From Zwartia panacis (GTDB lineage Bacteria; Pseudomonadota; Gammaproteobacteria; Burkholderiales; Burkholderiaceae_B), in contig NZ_JAUHHF010000005.1 in NCBI RefSeq assembly GCF_030410395.1, positions 124,001 to 188,000 on the forward strand: 64,000 nucleotides of DNA, written 5' to 3'. How positions within the stretch are numbered: the first letter of the stretch is position 1; each line of letters opens with the position of its first letter. Below are positions 32,207 to 41,478 of the stretch, one piece after another. The position numbers and the translations under genes are program-made. The notes beneath the pieces are model-generated. The model was not told the origin of the DNA. It ran no database searches and saw nothing but the letters and a program-made list of their open reading frames with translations.

Positions 32207-33808
32207 CTAGTAGCCCACGGCCTCGCCATCACGGCGGTGATCGGACCCGGCGACATAAGCGTATGGTGCCTGATCGCCTTCGCCTGCGAGACGCGAAATG
32301 AGCTGTGCACTGCCAAAGTCGAGACTGTCGGGTGCCGCCACGATAGGCTTGTGTCCCATGGCGCGCAACGCATCGACAACCGCAGGACTGACAGCGGCCT
32401 CGAGTGTCAACTCCCCCGCATCGTTGATGCGCCAGCGAGGTGCGTCGGAGCAGGCTTGCGGGTTGTAGCCCTCGGAGATATGACGCAGCACCATTTGCAT
32501 ATGGCCTTGCGCCTGCATATTGCCGCCCATCACGCCAAACGCCATCGAGGGTTTGCCGTCGCGCGTGATGAACGCGGGGATGATCGTGTGCATCGGGCGC
32601 TTGCCGCCACCGACCAGGTTTGGATGTCCGGGCGTGGTGACAAAGCCCCAGCCACGGTTTTGCAAGGCGATCCCCGTTTTTGGAACGACCACGCCAGAGC
32701 CAAAGCCTTTGAAGTTGGATTGGATGTAGGAGACCATGCGACCCTCGGCATCAGAGGTGCACAGATAGATGGTACCGCCTGAGGGTGGTTGACCAGGTCC
32801 GTATGTGCCTGCTTTTTTGGGGTCGATCAGTTTGGCGCGTTCTTTTGCGTAGGACTTGCTGAGCAAATCGCGAGCGGTGACTTTCATGAAGTCAGGATCG
32901 GCAACGTGTTCAAACAAGTCAGCGAAAGCCGCACGCATACACTCGATCTCGAGATGCATGCGTTCTGCTGAGCCAGGCTTGGTTTGTTGGTAAGGCAGGT
33001 GTTCGATGAGGTTGAGTGCAAGCAATGCAGTCAGACCCTGGCCATTAGGTGGAATCTCATGAATGTCATAGCCTTGATAGTTGGTGGAGACTGTACCCAC
33101 CCAGTCACAGCGATGCGCAGCCAGATCGGCCTCATCCAGAACTGCGCCGTTTGCGCGTGCGAAGTCGGCGATCATTTTTGCCAGACGACCGCGATAGAAA
33201 GACTCGCCCTTGGTGCGCGCGATGTCCTCAAGTGTGTCGGCTTGGTCCGCGAATTTCCAGATCTCACCAGCGGCTGGAGTGCGACCGTCTTTCATGAAGG
33301 CTTCTTTGAAACCTGGCTGGACGTGCAATTCTGCGGCCTGATCTTTCCACTGACGTGCGATCACGGGGCTGACCGGAAAGCCTTCACGTGCGTGACGGAT
33401 CGCGTCTTTGAACAAATCCTCAAAAGGCAGGTTGCCAAACTTTTTGGACAATTCAACCCATTGCGACACCACGCCGGGGACAGTGACAGATTCCCAACCA
33501 CGATGTGGCATGGCGGACATGCCTTTGAAGCGCTCGGGCGTCCAGGCTGCAGGTGCGCGGCCTGAGGCATTCAGGCCATGCAGTTCTTTGCCGTCCCAAA
33601 CGATGGCGAAACCGTCGCCGCCAATTCCGTTCATGGTGGGTTCGACGACGGTCAGCGTGATCGCAGCGGCGAGTGCGGCATCGATCGCATTGCCGCCACG
33701 GGCAAACGCAGCGGCTCCGGCTTGCGAGGCGAGGGGCTGGGAAGTGGAGACGAGATTACGTGCGAGGACGGGTTGACGACCTGATTGGAAGGGCAGTTGC
33801 CATTTCAT
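32207..33808 (-). CDS. gamma-glutamyltransferase-family Ntn hydrolase (YwrD-like)
   Basis: The protein has 533 residues from the ATG at 33806-33808 (MKWQLPF). The N-terminal part has STSQPLASQAGAAAF, GGNAIDAALAA and MNGIGGDGFA. The self-cleavage and nucleophile region is SGGTIYLCTSD, where Thr begins the small subunit, followed by SNFKGFGSGVVVP, the glycine/serine oxyanion region, and the GGKRPMHTIIP / VMGGNMQAQGH motifs. No signal peptide is seen, as in YwrD-type members, so it is probably cytoplasmic. The substrate is unclear: glutathione-like or other gamma-glutamyl amides. It lies downstream of the aminotransferase after a terminator. Confidence 0.85.
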   Translation of the reverse strand: MKWQLPFQSGRQPVLARNLVSTSQPLASQAGAAAFARGGNAIDAALAAAITLTVVEPTMNGIGGDGFAIVWDGKELHGLNASGRAPAAWTPERFKGMSAMPHRGWESVTVPGVVSQWVELSKKFGNLPFEDLFKDAIRHAREGFPVSPVIARQWKDQAAELHVQPGFKEAFMKDGRTPAAGEIWKFADQADTLEDIARTKGESFYRGRLAKMIADFARANGAVLDEADLAAHRCDWVGTVSTNYQGYDIHEIPPNGQGLTALLALNLIEHLPYQQTKPGSAERMHLEIECMRAAFADLFEHVADPDFMKVTARDLLSKSYAKERAKLIDPKKAGTYGPGQPPSGGTIYLCTSDAEGRMVSYIQSNFKGFGSGVVVPKTGIALQNRGWGFVTTPGHPNLVGGGKRPMHTIIPAFITRDGKPSMAFGVMGGNMQAQGHMQMVLRHISEGYNPQACSDAPRWRINDAGELTLEAAVSPAVVDALRAMGHKPIVAAPDSLDFGSAQLISRLAGEGDQAPYAYVAGSDHRRDGEAVGY

Positions 33809-33847
33809 GAGACGAAATATTCCAAAAAAAGAGAGATAGAGAAAATT

Positions 33848-33877
33848 ATAAAGGGGCGCTCGAGGCGCCCCTTTATT
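33848..33877 (-). terminator. rho-independent terminator after the aminotransferase gene
   Basis: An AAAGGGGCGC stem pairs with GCGCCCCTTT around a five-base loop, followed by T-rich sequence on the minus strand. It separates the aminotransferase from the gamma-glutamyltransferase. Confidence 0.8.
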
Positions 33878-33891
33878 CGCGACCGCTAAAT

Positions 33892-35238
33892 TTAGGCGGT
33901 TTCGTGCAATGCTTTTCTGACTGTCGAGAAGATCTCTTCGATCTGACCTTCGCTGACGATCAGTGGTGGCGAGAAGGTCATGATGTCGCCTGTGAAGCGT
34001 GCCAAGACACCTTTTTCCAGGCACTTGAGAAATACGTCGTAAGCCCGCGCGCCAGGTGCGCCGTCACGTGACTCCAGCTCAACCGCGCCCATCAGGCCAA
34101 GGTTACGGATGTCTTTAACGAAAGGCTCGCCACGCAGAGCGTGGATTTCCTTTTCGAACTTTGGAGCAAGACTCAAGGAGCGATCGAACAGTTTTTCCTT
34201 GCGGTAGATTTCCTGTGTCGCCAAACATGCCGCAGCGGCAGCAGGGTGGGCAGAGTAGGTGTAGCCGTGGAAAAACTCAATCGCCGTGCCGGGACCGGCA
34301 TTGACGATGGCGTCATGGACATGACGGCTGGCTGCGACGCCGGACATCGGGATCGCAGCGTTGTTCATTGCCTTGGCCATCGTGATGATGTCTGGTGTCA
34401 CACCGAGCAGTTCACTGGCGGTGGCTTTGCCCAAACGACCGAAGCCTGTGATGACCTCGTCGAAAATCAACAGAATGCCGTGCTTGGTGCAAATCTCGCG
34501 CAAGCGCTGCAGGTAACCCTGTGGCGGTACCAGCACGCCAGTCGAACCTGCGACGGGCTCAACGATCACAGCCGCGATGGTTGAGGGATCATGCAGTGCG
34601 CAGAGACGCTCGAGGTCGTCGGCAAGGTGCGCGCCCCAGGCAGGCTGACCTTTGCTAAAGGCCATTTCAGCCAAATTGTGCGTGTGCGAAATATGATCGA
34701 CGCCAGGAATCAGCGCGCCAGAGTAGGCCTTGCGGTTCGCCAAAATGCCACCCACAGAGATGCCACCAAAACCGACGCCGCTATAGCCGCGCTCGCGACC
34801 GATTAGACGGGTGCGTTGTCCGTCGCCTCGCGCGCGGTGGTAGGCCAGTGCGATTTTCAGTGCGGTATCGACAGCTTCGGAACCTGAGTTTGCAAAGAAG
34901 ATGCGATCTAGGCCGGCTGGCATGACGGCCGCGATGGCCTTGGCCGCTTCGAAGGCGACAGGATGCGCCATCTGGAACGGAGGTGCGTAATCGAGTTCCA
35001 TCATTTGCTTGTGAACGGCCTCGATAATTTCTTCACGACCGTGTCCTGCGTTGACACACCACAAACCGGAACTCGCATCGAGGACTTTTTTGTCATCGAT
35101 GGTGGTGAAGTACATGCCCTTGGCACTCTTCAAAATACGGGGGGCTGCCTTGAACTGCTTATTTGCAGTGAAGGGCATCCAGAAATTTTCCATATCCACT
35201 TCTTTGGACAGGCTGACTTTTTCGGTGAGGGCGTTCAT
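33892..35238 (-). CDS. class III PLP aminotransferase (omega-amino acid:pyruvate type)
   Basis: The protein has 448 residues from ATG 35236-35238, chosen for GGAG upstream; the longer frame runs into the regulatory region. FWMPFTANKQF at the start, GLWCVNAGHGR, FANSGSEAVDTALK, and the PLP site LIFDEVITGFGRLG ... ITMAKAMNN with the Schiff-base Lys. The N-terminal pattern fits beta-alanine/omega-amino acid:pyruvate transaminases. It is divergent from a MocR-type regulator with operator repeats between them, the usual arrangement for a MocR-controlled aminotransferase. Confidence 0.85.
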   Translation of the reverse strand: MNALTEKVSLSKEVDMENFWMPFTANKQFKAAPRILKSAKGMYFTTIDDKKVLDASSGLWCVNAGHGREEIIEAVHKQMMELDYAPPFQMAHPVAFEAAKAIAAVMPAGLDRIFFANSGSEAVDTALKIALAYHRARGDGQRTRLIGRERGYSGVGFGGISVGGILANRKAYSGALIPGVDHISHTHNLAEMAFSKGQPAWGAHLADDLERLCALHDPSTIAAVIVEPVAGSTGVLVPPQGYLQRLREICTKHGILLIFDEVITGFGRLGKATASELLGVTPDIITMAKAMNNAAIPMSGVAASRHVHDAIVNAGPGTAIEFFHGYTYSAHPAAAAACLATQEIYRKEKLFDRSLSLAPKFEKEIHALRGEPFVKDIRNLGLMGAVELESRDGAPGARAYDVFLKCLEKGVLARFTGDIMTFSPPLIVSEGQIEEIFSTVRKALHETA

Positions 35239-35295
35239 GGAATTCTCCAGTTTGCGAGCGAATGCACCACTGTAACGGCTCTGTAGAAATAATTG

Positions 35296-35365
35296 CCAGT
35301 ACAGTTGAGGGGATTTATGGCAAACTGTATTGAATTTAGGACGTAGAAGCTCAAAACTGTACTGG
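35296..35365. promoter_or_regulatory. MocR operator repeats between aminotransferase and regulator
   Basis: CCAGTACAGTT (35296-35306), AAACTGTATTG (35322-35332) and AAACTGTACTGG (35354-35365) share an ACTGTA(C/T)TGG core. The first is inverted relative to the other two, which are direct repeats 32 bases apart. MocR/GabR-type dimers recognise such sites. The last one is 20 bases before the regulator start, allowing autoregulation. Confidence 0.7.
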
Positions 35366-35385
35366 TTTGCATCTGGACAACGACC

Positions 35386-36798
35386 ATGATCAATACTTTT
35401 GCACTCCATCTGGATCGTCAGTCCTCGCGCACGCTCGTCGAGCAAGTCGTTGAAGCGGTCAATCTGGCGATTGACCGACGGACTTTGCGCGTGGGAGATG
35501 CCTTGCCTTCCGTACGCGGGCTGGCTGCTGCACATGGGTTAAGTGCCTTTACTGTGGCGGAAGCCTATCAACGTTTGGTCACCTCTGGGCGTGTCAGTGC
35601 GCGTCGAGGTTCTGCGTACCGGGTTGCCGATACTCGCGCCGCATCGCCCAGTCTTTCCCCGGTTTGGTCGGCCCCCAGTCTCAATGCGGCATGGCTATTG
35701 TCCGATGTGTTCGCGGATCACTCTGTTCCGACCAAAGCCGGTTGTGGCTGGATTCCCGGGGAATGGATCAATGAAAGCGGTTTGCAGCATGCTTTACGCG
35801 CACTCAGTCGGGTACCGGGTCCGCGCTTTGGTGGGTATGGCCATCCCTATGGAATGGCCTCTTTGCGCGAACAAATCGCGACCTCCTTGAGACGGTTTTC
35901 GGTCCCGGCCGAAGCTTCAAACATTTTATTGACCCAAGGTGCTACGCAGGCGCTTGATCTTGTGGTGCGAACCTTGTTGCGTCCGGGAGATTCGGTCATT
36001 GTCGAAGACCCGTGTTATTGCAATCTTTTACAGATTTTGCAGTTGGCAGGCCTGAAGGTGATTGGTATCGCGCGCACAGCCGAAGGACACGATTTTGAGC
36101 AGCTCGTACGGGTTTTTAAAGAATCCAGACCTAAAGCGATTTTCATCAACACCGTATTGCAAAACCCTTCTGGATCCTCTTTGACCATGTCCCATGCCGA
36201 GCGTTTATTGGAAATGGTGACACGCGAGGGCTTGTGGATCATCGAGGACGATATCTATCGAGAGCTCGCACCCTCTGAGGCGCCTTGTCTGGCTGCGATG
36301 GAAGGCTTGAGCAAGGTGATTTACATTTCCGGCTTTTCTAAAACGATTACACCGACTTTGCGTGTGGGGTATGTCGCGGCACACGCTGAGGTGCTGGCCG
36401 ATCTGGCGCGCACTAAGATGGCAGTGGGTTTGACGTCCTCGCAGGTCACCGAGCGGATCGTTTCAAACGTGTTGAGTGAAGGCCACTATGCACGCCATAT
36501 TGAATTTTTGAAAGAAAAGTTGCGCGTCGCGCATGTCCATGTTGTCGAGAAGATGCAGACTTTGAAGATGGAGATTTTTGATCAGCCTGGCGCGGGGTTG
36601 TTTCTTTGGGCCAAACTCCCAATCAACGCCGAGCAAAGCGCGAAAGTCGCAACGCGTGCGCTTGAAAAAGGGATATGGTTAGCGCCAGGATCTTATTTTC
36701 ATCCAGGTGATCGGCGGTCAAGCTGGTTCCGCTTCAATGTCGCGACATCCGATAATGAAGTGCTCTGGGATTTTGTGCGTACCCTCGAGCGTACGTAA
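35386..36798 (+). CDS. MocR/PdxR-type GntR-aminotransferase fusion regulator
   Basis: The protein has 470 residues. An N-terminal GntR winged helix (about 12-80: LVEQVVEAVNLAIDRRTLRVGDALPSVRGLA, TVAEAYQRLVTSGRV) is joined to a fold-type I aminotransferase-like domain with ATQALDLVVRTLL, EDPCYCN, ENP-like QNPSGSS, IIEDDIYRE and the PLP Lys in GFSKTITPTLRVGY. Such regulators sense PLP or PLP-amino acid adducts. It controls the divergent aminotransferase and probably itself. Confidence 0.9.
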   Translation: MINTFALHLDRQSSRTLVEQVVEAVNLAIDRRTLRVGDALPSVRGLAAAHGLSAFTVAEAYQRLVTSGRVSARRGSAYRVADTRAASPSLSPVWSAPSLNAAWLLSDVFADHSVPTKAGCGWIPGEWINESGLQHALRALSRVPGPRFGGYGHPYGMASLREQIATSLRRFSVPAEASNILLTQGATQALDLVVRTLLRPGDSVIVEDPCYCNLLQILQLAGLKVIGIARTAEGHDFEQLVRVFKESRPKAIFINTVLQNPSGSSLTMSHAERLLEMVTREGLWIIEDDIYRELAPSEAPCLAAMEGLSKVIYISGFSKTITPTLRVGYVAAHAEVLADLARTKMAVGLTSSQVTERIVSNVLSEGHYARHIEFLKEKLRVAHVHVVEKMQTLKMEIFDQPGAGLFLWAKLPINAEQSAKVATRALEKGIWLAPGSYFHPGDRRSSWFRFNVATSDNEVLWDFVRTLERT

Positions 36799-36808
36799 AC
36801 TAAGTAGT

Positions 36809-37276
36809 CTAGCGATCAACCGCCAGGTAAAGCGTTTCCTTGATTTCCTCCATGACAACGTAGCTGCGGGACTCGGCCGAGCCAGGCAGTCGCTTGAGGA
36901 TCTCGCCCAGCAACTGTCGGTATTTGTTCATTTCAGGTAGCCGGGCTTTGATCAAGTAATCAAAATCTCCAGAGACCAGGTGACATTCCATGACTTCCGG
37001 GACGTAACTGAGCTCTTTTTTTACTTTTTCAAAAACATCGTCGGACTTGGCTGAAAGCTTGATCTCGAGGAAAACGAGTAGATTTTTACCTAAAGCCGTT
37101 GGATTGACACGGGCGTAATAGCCCATGATGACACCTTCGCGCTCGAGCCGACGCACGCGTTCGGAGCAGGGTGTGGCGGACAAATTGACGCGTTCAGCGA
37201 GATCGGTCATCGAAATGCGACCGTCACGTTGCAGGACATCCAGAATCTTGAGGTCAATACGATCAAGTTCGCGCAT
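36809..37276 (-). CDS. Lrp/AsnC-family transcriptional regulator
   Basis: The protein has 155 residues. N-terminal helix-turn-helix (LDRIDLKILDVLQRDGRISMTDLAERVNLS, PCSERVRRLEREGVI) and C-terminal RAM ligand domain (EVMECHLVSGDFDYLIKARL). It is near the length of global Lrp (about 164) and ends with the KETLYLAVDR-like tail seen in Lrp itself. It is convergent with the MocR gene and divergent from the SMP-30 gene; the target is unknown. Confidence 0.85.
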   Translation of the reverse strand: MRELDRIDLKILDVLQRDGRISMTDLAERVNLSATPCSERVRRLEREGVIMGYYARVNPTALGKNLLVFLEIKLSAKSDDVFEKVKKELSYVPEVMECHLVSGDFDYLIKARLPEMNKYRQLLGEILKRLPGSAESRSYVVMEEIKETLYLAVDR

Positions 37277-37374
37277 AGTGCCTCCTAAGTAGAGCCATTT
37301 TAGTGTTTTCCGCTGTAAAACTGTCAGAATTAAGTGTTACGTCTTATTTACTTATTATTCAAGAGATCAAGCCC

Positions 37375-38295
37375 ATGTTTTTTAAAAACGCTCCTGAGTT
37401 CACCACAGCCGAAGTTTTTACTGAGATGCCCGCTCACTTAAGACGCACGGGTGTGCGCTCCGAGTGGGCCGATGTCAATCGCGGCGGGGTCGCAATGGAT
37501 TCATTTCTGGAGGGGCCAGTATTTGATCCGGCAGGCAATCTCTACGTTACAGATATTATTTTCGGCCGGGTTTTTCGAATTGATCCCAAGGGAGCTTGGA
37601 CACAGATTGTCGAATACGATGGCGAACCCAACGGGATGAAGTTCTTGTCGCCCACCGAACTTCTCATCACCGACTATAAAAATGGGTTGATGAGACTGAA
37701 TGTCCAAACCGGGCAGATCATGCCCTACCTGATACGCCGCAATACAGAGGGTTTCAAAGGTCTCAATGACCTCACTTTTGATTCCCGCGGCAATCTGTAC
37801 TTTACTGACCAGGGGCAGACGGGGCTGCATGATCCCACCGGACGCGTGTATCGTCTGCGCGCATCAGGACAGCTGGATCTCTTGCTGGGAAATGTACCCA
37901 GCCCTAATGGTCTGGTCTTGTCGCCGGATGAGCGTGTCCTGTACGTGGGTGTCACGCGAGGTAACTGCGTATGGCGAGTGCCGCTCATGCCAGACGGTGG
38001 CGTAGCCAAGGTTGGGCAGTTTTTCACGTCTTATGGTCCAAGTGGTCCGGATGGGTTGGCGATGGATGAAGCAGGTAATCTGGTGATTGCAAATCCTGGC
38101 CTAGGATACGTCTGGCTGATTAACCCCAGAGGCGAGCCGATCGCGGTCTGGTCTAGTCCAAAATCCTCAGCCGTGACGAATATCGCTTTCGGTGGTCCGG
38201 ATCGACAAAGTTTGTTTTGCACCGAATCCGAATCCGGCTCGATTTTGACAATGCGTATGCCATATCCCGGAGCAGCGGTACATCAACCCGGATAG
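37375..38295 (+). CDS. SMP-30/gluconolactonase-like hydrolase
   Basis: The protein has 306 residues from the ATG at 37375 (MFFKNAPEF); the frame is open further upstream but without support. It is a six-bladed beta-propeller of the SGL family: FLEGPVFDPAGNLYVTDI, NDLTFDSRGNLYFTDQGQTGLHDP, SPNGLVLSPDERVLYVG, GPDGLAMDEAGNLVIANP. The Glu, Asn and Asp metal ligands of lactonases are present in these blades. It probably opens a sugar lactone. It stands alone, divergent from lrp. Confidence 0.75.
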   Translation: MFFKNAPEFTTAEVFTEMPAHLRRTGVRSEWADVNRGGVAMDSFLEGPVFDPAGNLYVTDIIFGRVFRIDPKGAWTQIVEYDGEPNGMKFLSPTELLITDYKNGLMRLNVQTGQIMPYLIRRNTEGFKGLNDLTFDSRGNLYFTDQGQTGLHDPTGRVYRLRASGQLDLLLGNVPSPNGLVLSPDERVLYVGVTRGNCVWRVPLMPDGGVAKVGQFFTSYGPSGPDGLAMDEAGNLVIANPGLGYVWLINPRGEPIAVWSSPKSSAVTNIAFGGPDRQSLFCTESESGSILTMRMPYPGAAVHQPG

Positions 38296-38401
38296 CTTGA
38301 TACTTTATGGATTTGTTTGACGAAAGCATGCGAGGTTTTCGATGGTCTTGTGAGAAAATAGGAGAACGTTTTTTTTCTTTATTTTTAGCCGCTGGCTGCA
38401 C

Positions 38402-39418
38402 ATGAACATTGAAATTTTTATTCGTCGGTCCCTGGGTGTTTTCGCGGTCGCAACCGCCACATTGTTAGGCGCTGTCAGCACGGCGTCCGCGCAGAAAGCA
38501 CCGCCTATCCTGGTGTTGAATTCCCTCAATGCCGATGTCAGCGTGATCGACCCTGCGACATGGACTGAAATCAAACGCGTCCCTGTTGGCAAAGAGCCGC
38601 ATCATCTATACCTGACCCCGGATGAAAAATCGGTCATGGTGGCGAATGCCGAGGGTGATTCAATCACCTTTCTAGATCCAAAGACTGCGCAGGTTCAGCG
38701 CACACTCACAGGGATTGTTGATCCCTACCATTTGCGGTTTTCGCCGGATATGAAATGGTTTGTGACGGCTGCAAATCGTCTAAACCATGTTGACATCTAC
38801 ACATGGGAAAACAAGTCGGGTGAATTCAAGCTCAATCTGGTCAAACGCATCCCTGCCGGAAAGACACCCAGCCACATCGCGATCGACAGCAAAAGCAAAA
38901 TTGCCTACATCACATTACAGGATAGCCATGAGCTCACCGCGATTGAGCTGGCTACGCAAAAGCGTCTCTGGACAATCAAGGTTGGAAAAACACCTGCTGA
39001 TTTATATTTGACACCTGACGATAAAACGCTCTTGATTGGCCTGACGGGTGCCGCCGAGGTCGAGGCCTACGACGTTTCCAACGGCAAGGCTGTACTTAAG
39101 ACCAAGATTCCTACGGGCAAGGGCGCTCACGCGTTTCGCTCGCAGGGAGACAAACAGCATGTTTTCGTCAGCAATCGGACTGCCAACACCATCAGCCGAA
39201 TCGATTGGAAGACGCTGAAAGTTGTGGATACCTATCGCACACCAGCCGGTCCGGATTGTATGGAAATGATGGCAGACGGGAAAACTTTGCTAGTGACAAC
39301 GCGCTGGGCTGGCAAGCTATCCGTGATCGATCTGGAGAAAAAAGCTGTCGTCAGGCAAATTCCGGTCGGAAAGTCACCTCACGGGGTGTGGACCTTGAAC
39401 CATGCGAGTCGTGATTAG
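38402..39418 (+). CDS. exported YVTN-type beta-propeller protein
   Basis: The protein has 338 residues. A signal peptide ends in ASAQ. About six blades carry the (V/I)IDPATW ... KRVPVGKEPHHLYLTPDEKSVMVAN pattern, repeated as PAGKTPSHIAIDS, KVGKTPADLYLTPDDKT and PVGKSPHGVW. Such proteins are periplasmic or cell-surface scaffolds or carriers. Its last 17 bases overlap the polysaccharide deacetylase gene, forming an operon of three. Confidence 0.75.
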   Translation: MNIEIFIRRSLGVFAVATATLLGAVSTASAQKAPPILVLNSLNADVSVIDPATWTEIKRVPVGKEPHHLYLTPDEKSVMVANAEGDSITFLDPKTAQVQRTLTGIVDPYHLRFSPDMKWFVTAANRLNHVDIYTWENKSGEFKLNLVKRIPAGKTPSHIAIDSKSKIAYITLQDSHELTAIELATQKRLWTIKVGKTPADLYLTPDDKTLLIGLTGAAEVEAYDVSNGKAVLKTKIPTGKGAHAFRSQGDKQHVFVSNRTANTISRIDWKTLKVVDTYRTPAGPDCMEMMADGKTLLVTTRWAGKLSVIDLEKKAVVRQIPVGKSPHGVWTLNHASRD

Positions 39419-40406
39419 GCGCGTTCGGTTTGTTTTTTGTGCTCAGCTGATGTGCGCGTTGATGTTGACCGCATCAGCCCAGCCCGAAACTGAGCAGGGT
39501 AATGTGTTTGAGCCGGAGACCGTGACGTCCCTGACTGAGGTCTCTTCCTTGCCTTCAGGCCCTGTTCAGCCCGCTCAGTCCACTCAGCCCGTTCAGCCCG
39601 TTCAGCCCGCTCAGCCCACTCAGCTCACAGCACCCCCTCTGCCAACTCAATTTCCCGAGTTGGTACAGCCCGCTCGGCAGGCCATGTGCGCCAAGCCCGT
39701 GTACTTGACCTTCGATACGGGGCACATGGAGATCGCACCTTTCGTGGAGGAAGTGCTGACGCGCCAAGATGTTCGCGCGACCTTTTTTTTGGCCAATGAA
39801 CGCACGCGTACCGGTGGGGGGAGTTTGGACGATACCTGGGCGCCCTGGTGGAAAAAGCTCAGTGATCAAGGCCATGTTTTCGCTTCGCACACCTATGATC
39901 ATGTTTACTGGCGGGCCGATTTGCCGGATGGTCGCTTTCGGGTTCGGGCAAGTGCCGGACCGCTTGAGGGTAAATCGCAGATTTGGTCTGCAGAAGATTA
40001 TTGCCGCGAGTTAAAAAGACCGGTCGAACGTTTTCACCAAATGACGGGTAAACAAATGCTGCCGTTGTTTCGTGCTGCGGGAGGGCGGACATCGCCCGCG
40101 TTGCTCAAGGCGGCTGCCGAGTGCGGATTTACCCATGTTGGCTGGTCGCCTGCGGGGTTTTTAGGTGACGAGTTGTCGAGTGAACAGTATCCTAATCAAA
40201 TGCTCCTTGAACAAGCCTTGCGCAATATCCGCAGTGGCGATATTTTGCTGGCACATCTTGGTATTTGGTCTCGCAAAGACCCCTGGGCGCCTGCGGTACT
40301 CGAGCCGCTGATCCAGGGTCTGAAGCAAAAGGGGTTTTGTTTTGCCACAATCGATACGCATCCTGCCTTTCGCACGGCTGCACGGCTACCTGAGTTGAAG
40401 CAATGA
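39402..40406 (+). CDS. polysaccharide deacetylase (NodB-like) with Pro/Gln-rich linker
   Basis: The protein has 334 residues. A signal peptide ends in ASAQP. A low-complexity linker (about 45-80) made of Gln-Pro-Val/Ala triplets is encoded by 9-base repeats. The NodB domain has VYLTFDTGH (TFDDG-like motif 1 with the second Asp replaced by Thr), the metal-binding pair in ASHTYDHVYW, FRAAGGR and a C-terminal GDILLAHLG. It probably deacetylates an envelope polysaccharide. It overlaps both neighbours, so it is in an operon with the propeller protein and sterol desaturase. Confidence 0.75.
   Translation: MRVVIRRVRFVFCAQLMCALMLTASAQPETEQGNVFEPETVTSLTEVSSLPSGPVQPAQSTQPVQPVQPAQPTQLTAPPLPTQFPELVQPARQAMCAKPVYLTFDTGHMEIAPFVEEVLTRQDVRATFFLANERTRTGGGSLDDTWAPWWKKLSDQGHVFASHTYDHVYWRADLPDGRFRVRASAGPLEGKSQIWSAEDYCRELKRPVERFHQMTGKQMLPLFRAAGGRTSPALLKAAAECGFTHVGWSPAGFLGDELSSEQYPNQMLLEQALRNIRSGDILLAHLGIWSRKDPWAPAVLEPLIQGLKQKGFCFATIDTHPAFRTAARLPELKQ
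39567..39629 (+). repeat. 9-bp in-frame tandem repeat in the deacetylase linker
   Basis: Seven units of CAGCCCGYT-like 9-mers encode Gln-Pro-X triplets. The units differ by one to three bases, so slippage could change linker length in steps of three residues. Confidence 0.75.
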
Positions 40407-41392
40407 TGATGAATACCGCAATCGAGTTATTTGATTCCGCACAGCAGTGGTTATTTGAGACGCTTGTCCAGCCCATGCTTTTTAATCTTGGACTCAGTGG
40501 CTTTATCGAAGATGCCTACGATGGAACGATGTGGTTACTGATTGGCGTGCTGCAGATTACGTTGATTGTTGTGGTGTTCGGCACCTTGCAGCGTCTGCGT
40601 CCCGTAGAACCTCTGGTAGACCGTCATCAGGTACGCATTGATATTTTGTACACGCTGATTCATCGACTTGGGCTTTTCAGAGTGGCATTGTTTTTTTCCA
40701 TTCAGCCCATTTGGGATGCCTTGTCGGGGCAGGCGAGCGTGTCAGGTTTCACGACTTTCCACGTTGATCAGTTGTGGCCGGGTGTCACCGATATCGCCTG
40801 GGTCAGTTTCATCATATACCTGTTGATATTCGACGCGGTCGATTATTTTTACCATCGTGCGCAGCACCGGTTTGCCTGGTTCTGGAGTCTGCATGCCGTC
40901 CACCATAGCCAGCGGCAAATGACGATGTGGAGCGATAACCGCAATCATCTGCTGGACAGCGTATTGCGCAGTATTGTTTTTGTATTGGTGTCCAAGCTGA
41001 TTGGTGTGCCACCCGGGCAGTTCATTTTGATCGTCGTGTTGAGCCAATTGGTTGAGAGTTATTCACACGCCAATATCCGGATGTCTTTCGGGAAAATCGG
41101 TGAGCGTTTGCTCGTGAGTCCAAAGTTTCATCGTTATCACCATTCGATCGAGTACGACGAGTCAACTGCCGGGCCTGCGCATGGACATAACTTTGCCGTA
41201 CTGTTTCCGATCTGGGATATTTTGTTTGGCACGGCGCGCTACAACACAGGTTATGCCAAGACTGGTATTCATGACCAGGAGCCCGCGGGGGGGAGTAGAG
41301 ATTACGGCCGCAGTTTCCTTGCCCAGCAGTGGCTGGGCTTGCGGCGAATGTTTGGATCAAAGACCGCAGGTTTTGAAAGTAGTCAGAAATAA
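40403..41392 (+). CDS. sterol desaturase/fatty acid hydroxylase-family membrane protein
   Basis: The protein has 329 residues and about four membrane segments. It has the di-iron histidine boxes of the family: YHRAQHRFAWFWSLHAVHHSQ (HxxxH ... HAVHH), then SYSHANIRMSF and HRYHHSIEYDE, GHNFAVLFPIWDILFGT. It oxidises a lipid substrate not identifiable here. It overlaps the deacetylase by four bases. A strong terminator follows. Confidence 0.8.
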   Translation: MMMNTAIELFDSAQQWLFETLVQPMLFNLGLSGFIEDAYDGTMWLLIGVLQITLIVVVFGTLQRLRPVEPLVDRHQVRIDILYTLIHRLGLFRVALFFSIQPIWDALSGQASVSGFTTFHVDQLWPGVTDIAWVSFIIYLLIFDAVDYFYHRAQHRFAWFWSLHAVHHSQRQMTMWSDNRNHLLDSVLRSIVFVLVSKLIGVPPGQFILIVVLSQLVESYSHANIRMSFGKIGERLLVSPKFHRYHHSIEYDESTAGPAHGHNFAVLFPIWDILFGTARYNTGYAKTGIHDQEPAGGSRDYGRSFLAQQWLGLRRMFGSKTAGFESSQK

Positions 41393-41421
41393 GTCCTTAA
41401 GAACTTACCGGGAACTGGACG

Positions 41422-41465
41422 AAAAAAGCTCGCTGCATGGTTGAACAACGCAGCGAGCTTTTTTT
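41422..41465. terminator. bidirectional rho-independent terminator
   Basis: AAAAAAGCTCGCTGC pairs with GCAGCGAGCTTTTTT around a 13-base loop. A and T runs on both sides make it work for the convergent sterol desaturase and tcuB genes. Confidence 0.9.
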
Positions 41466-41478
41466 ATGCGAGAGTAAT

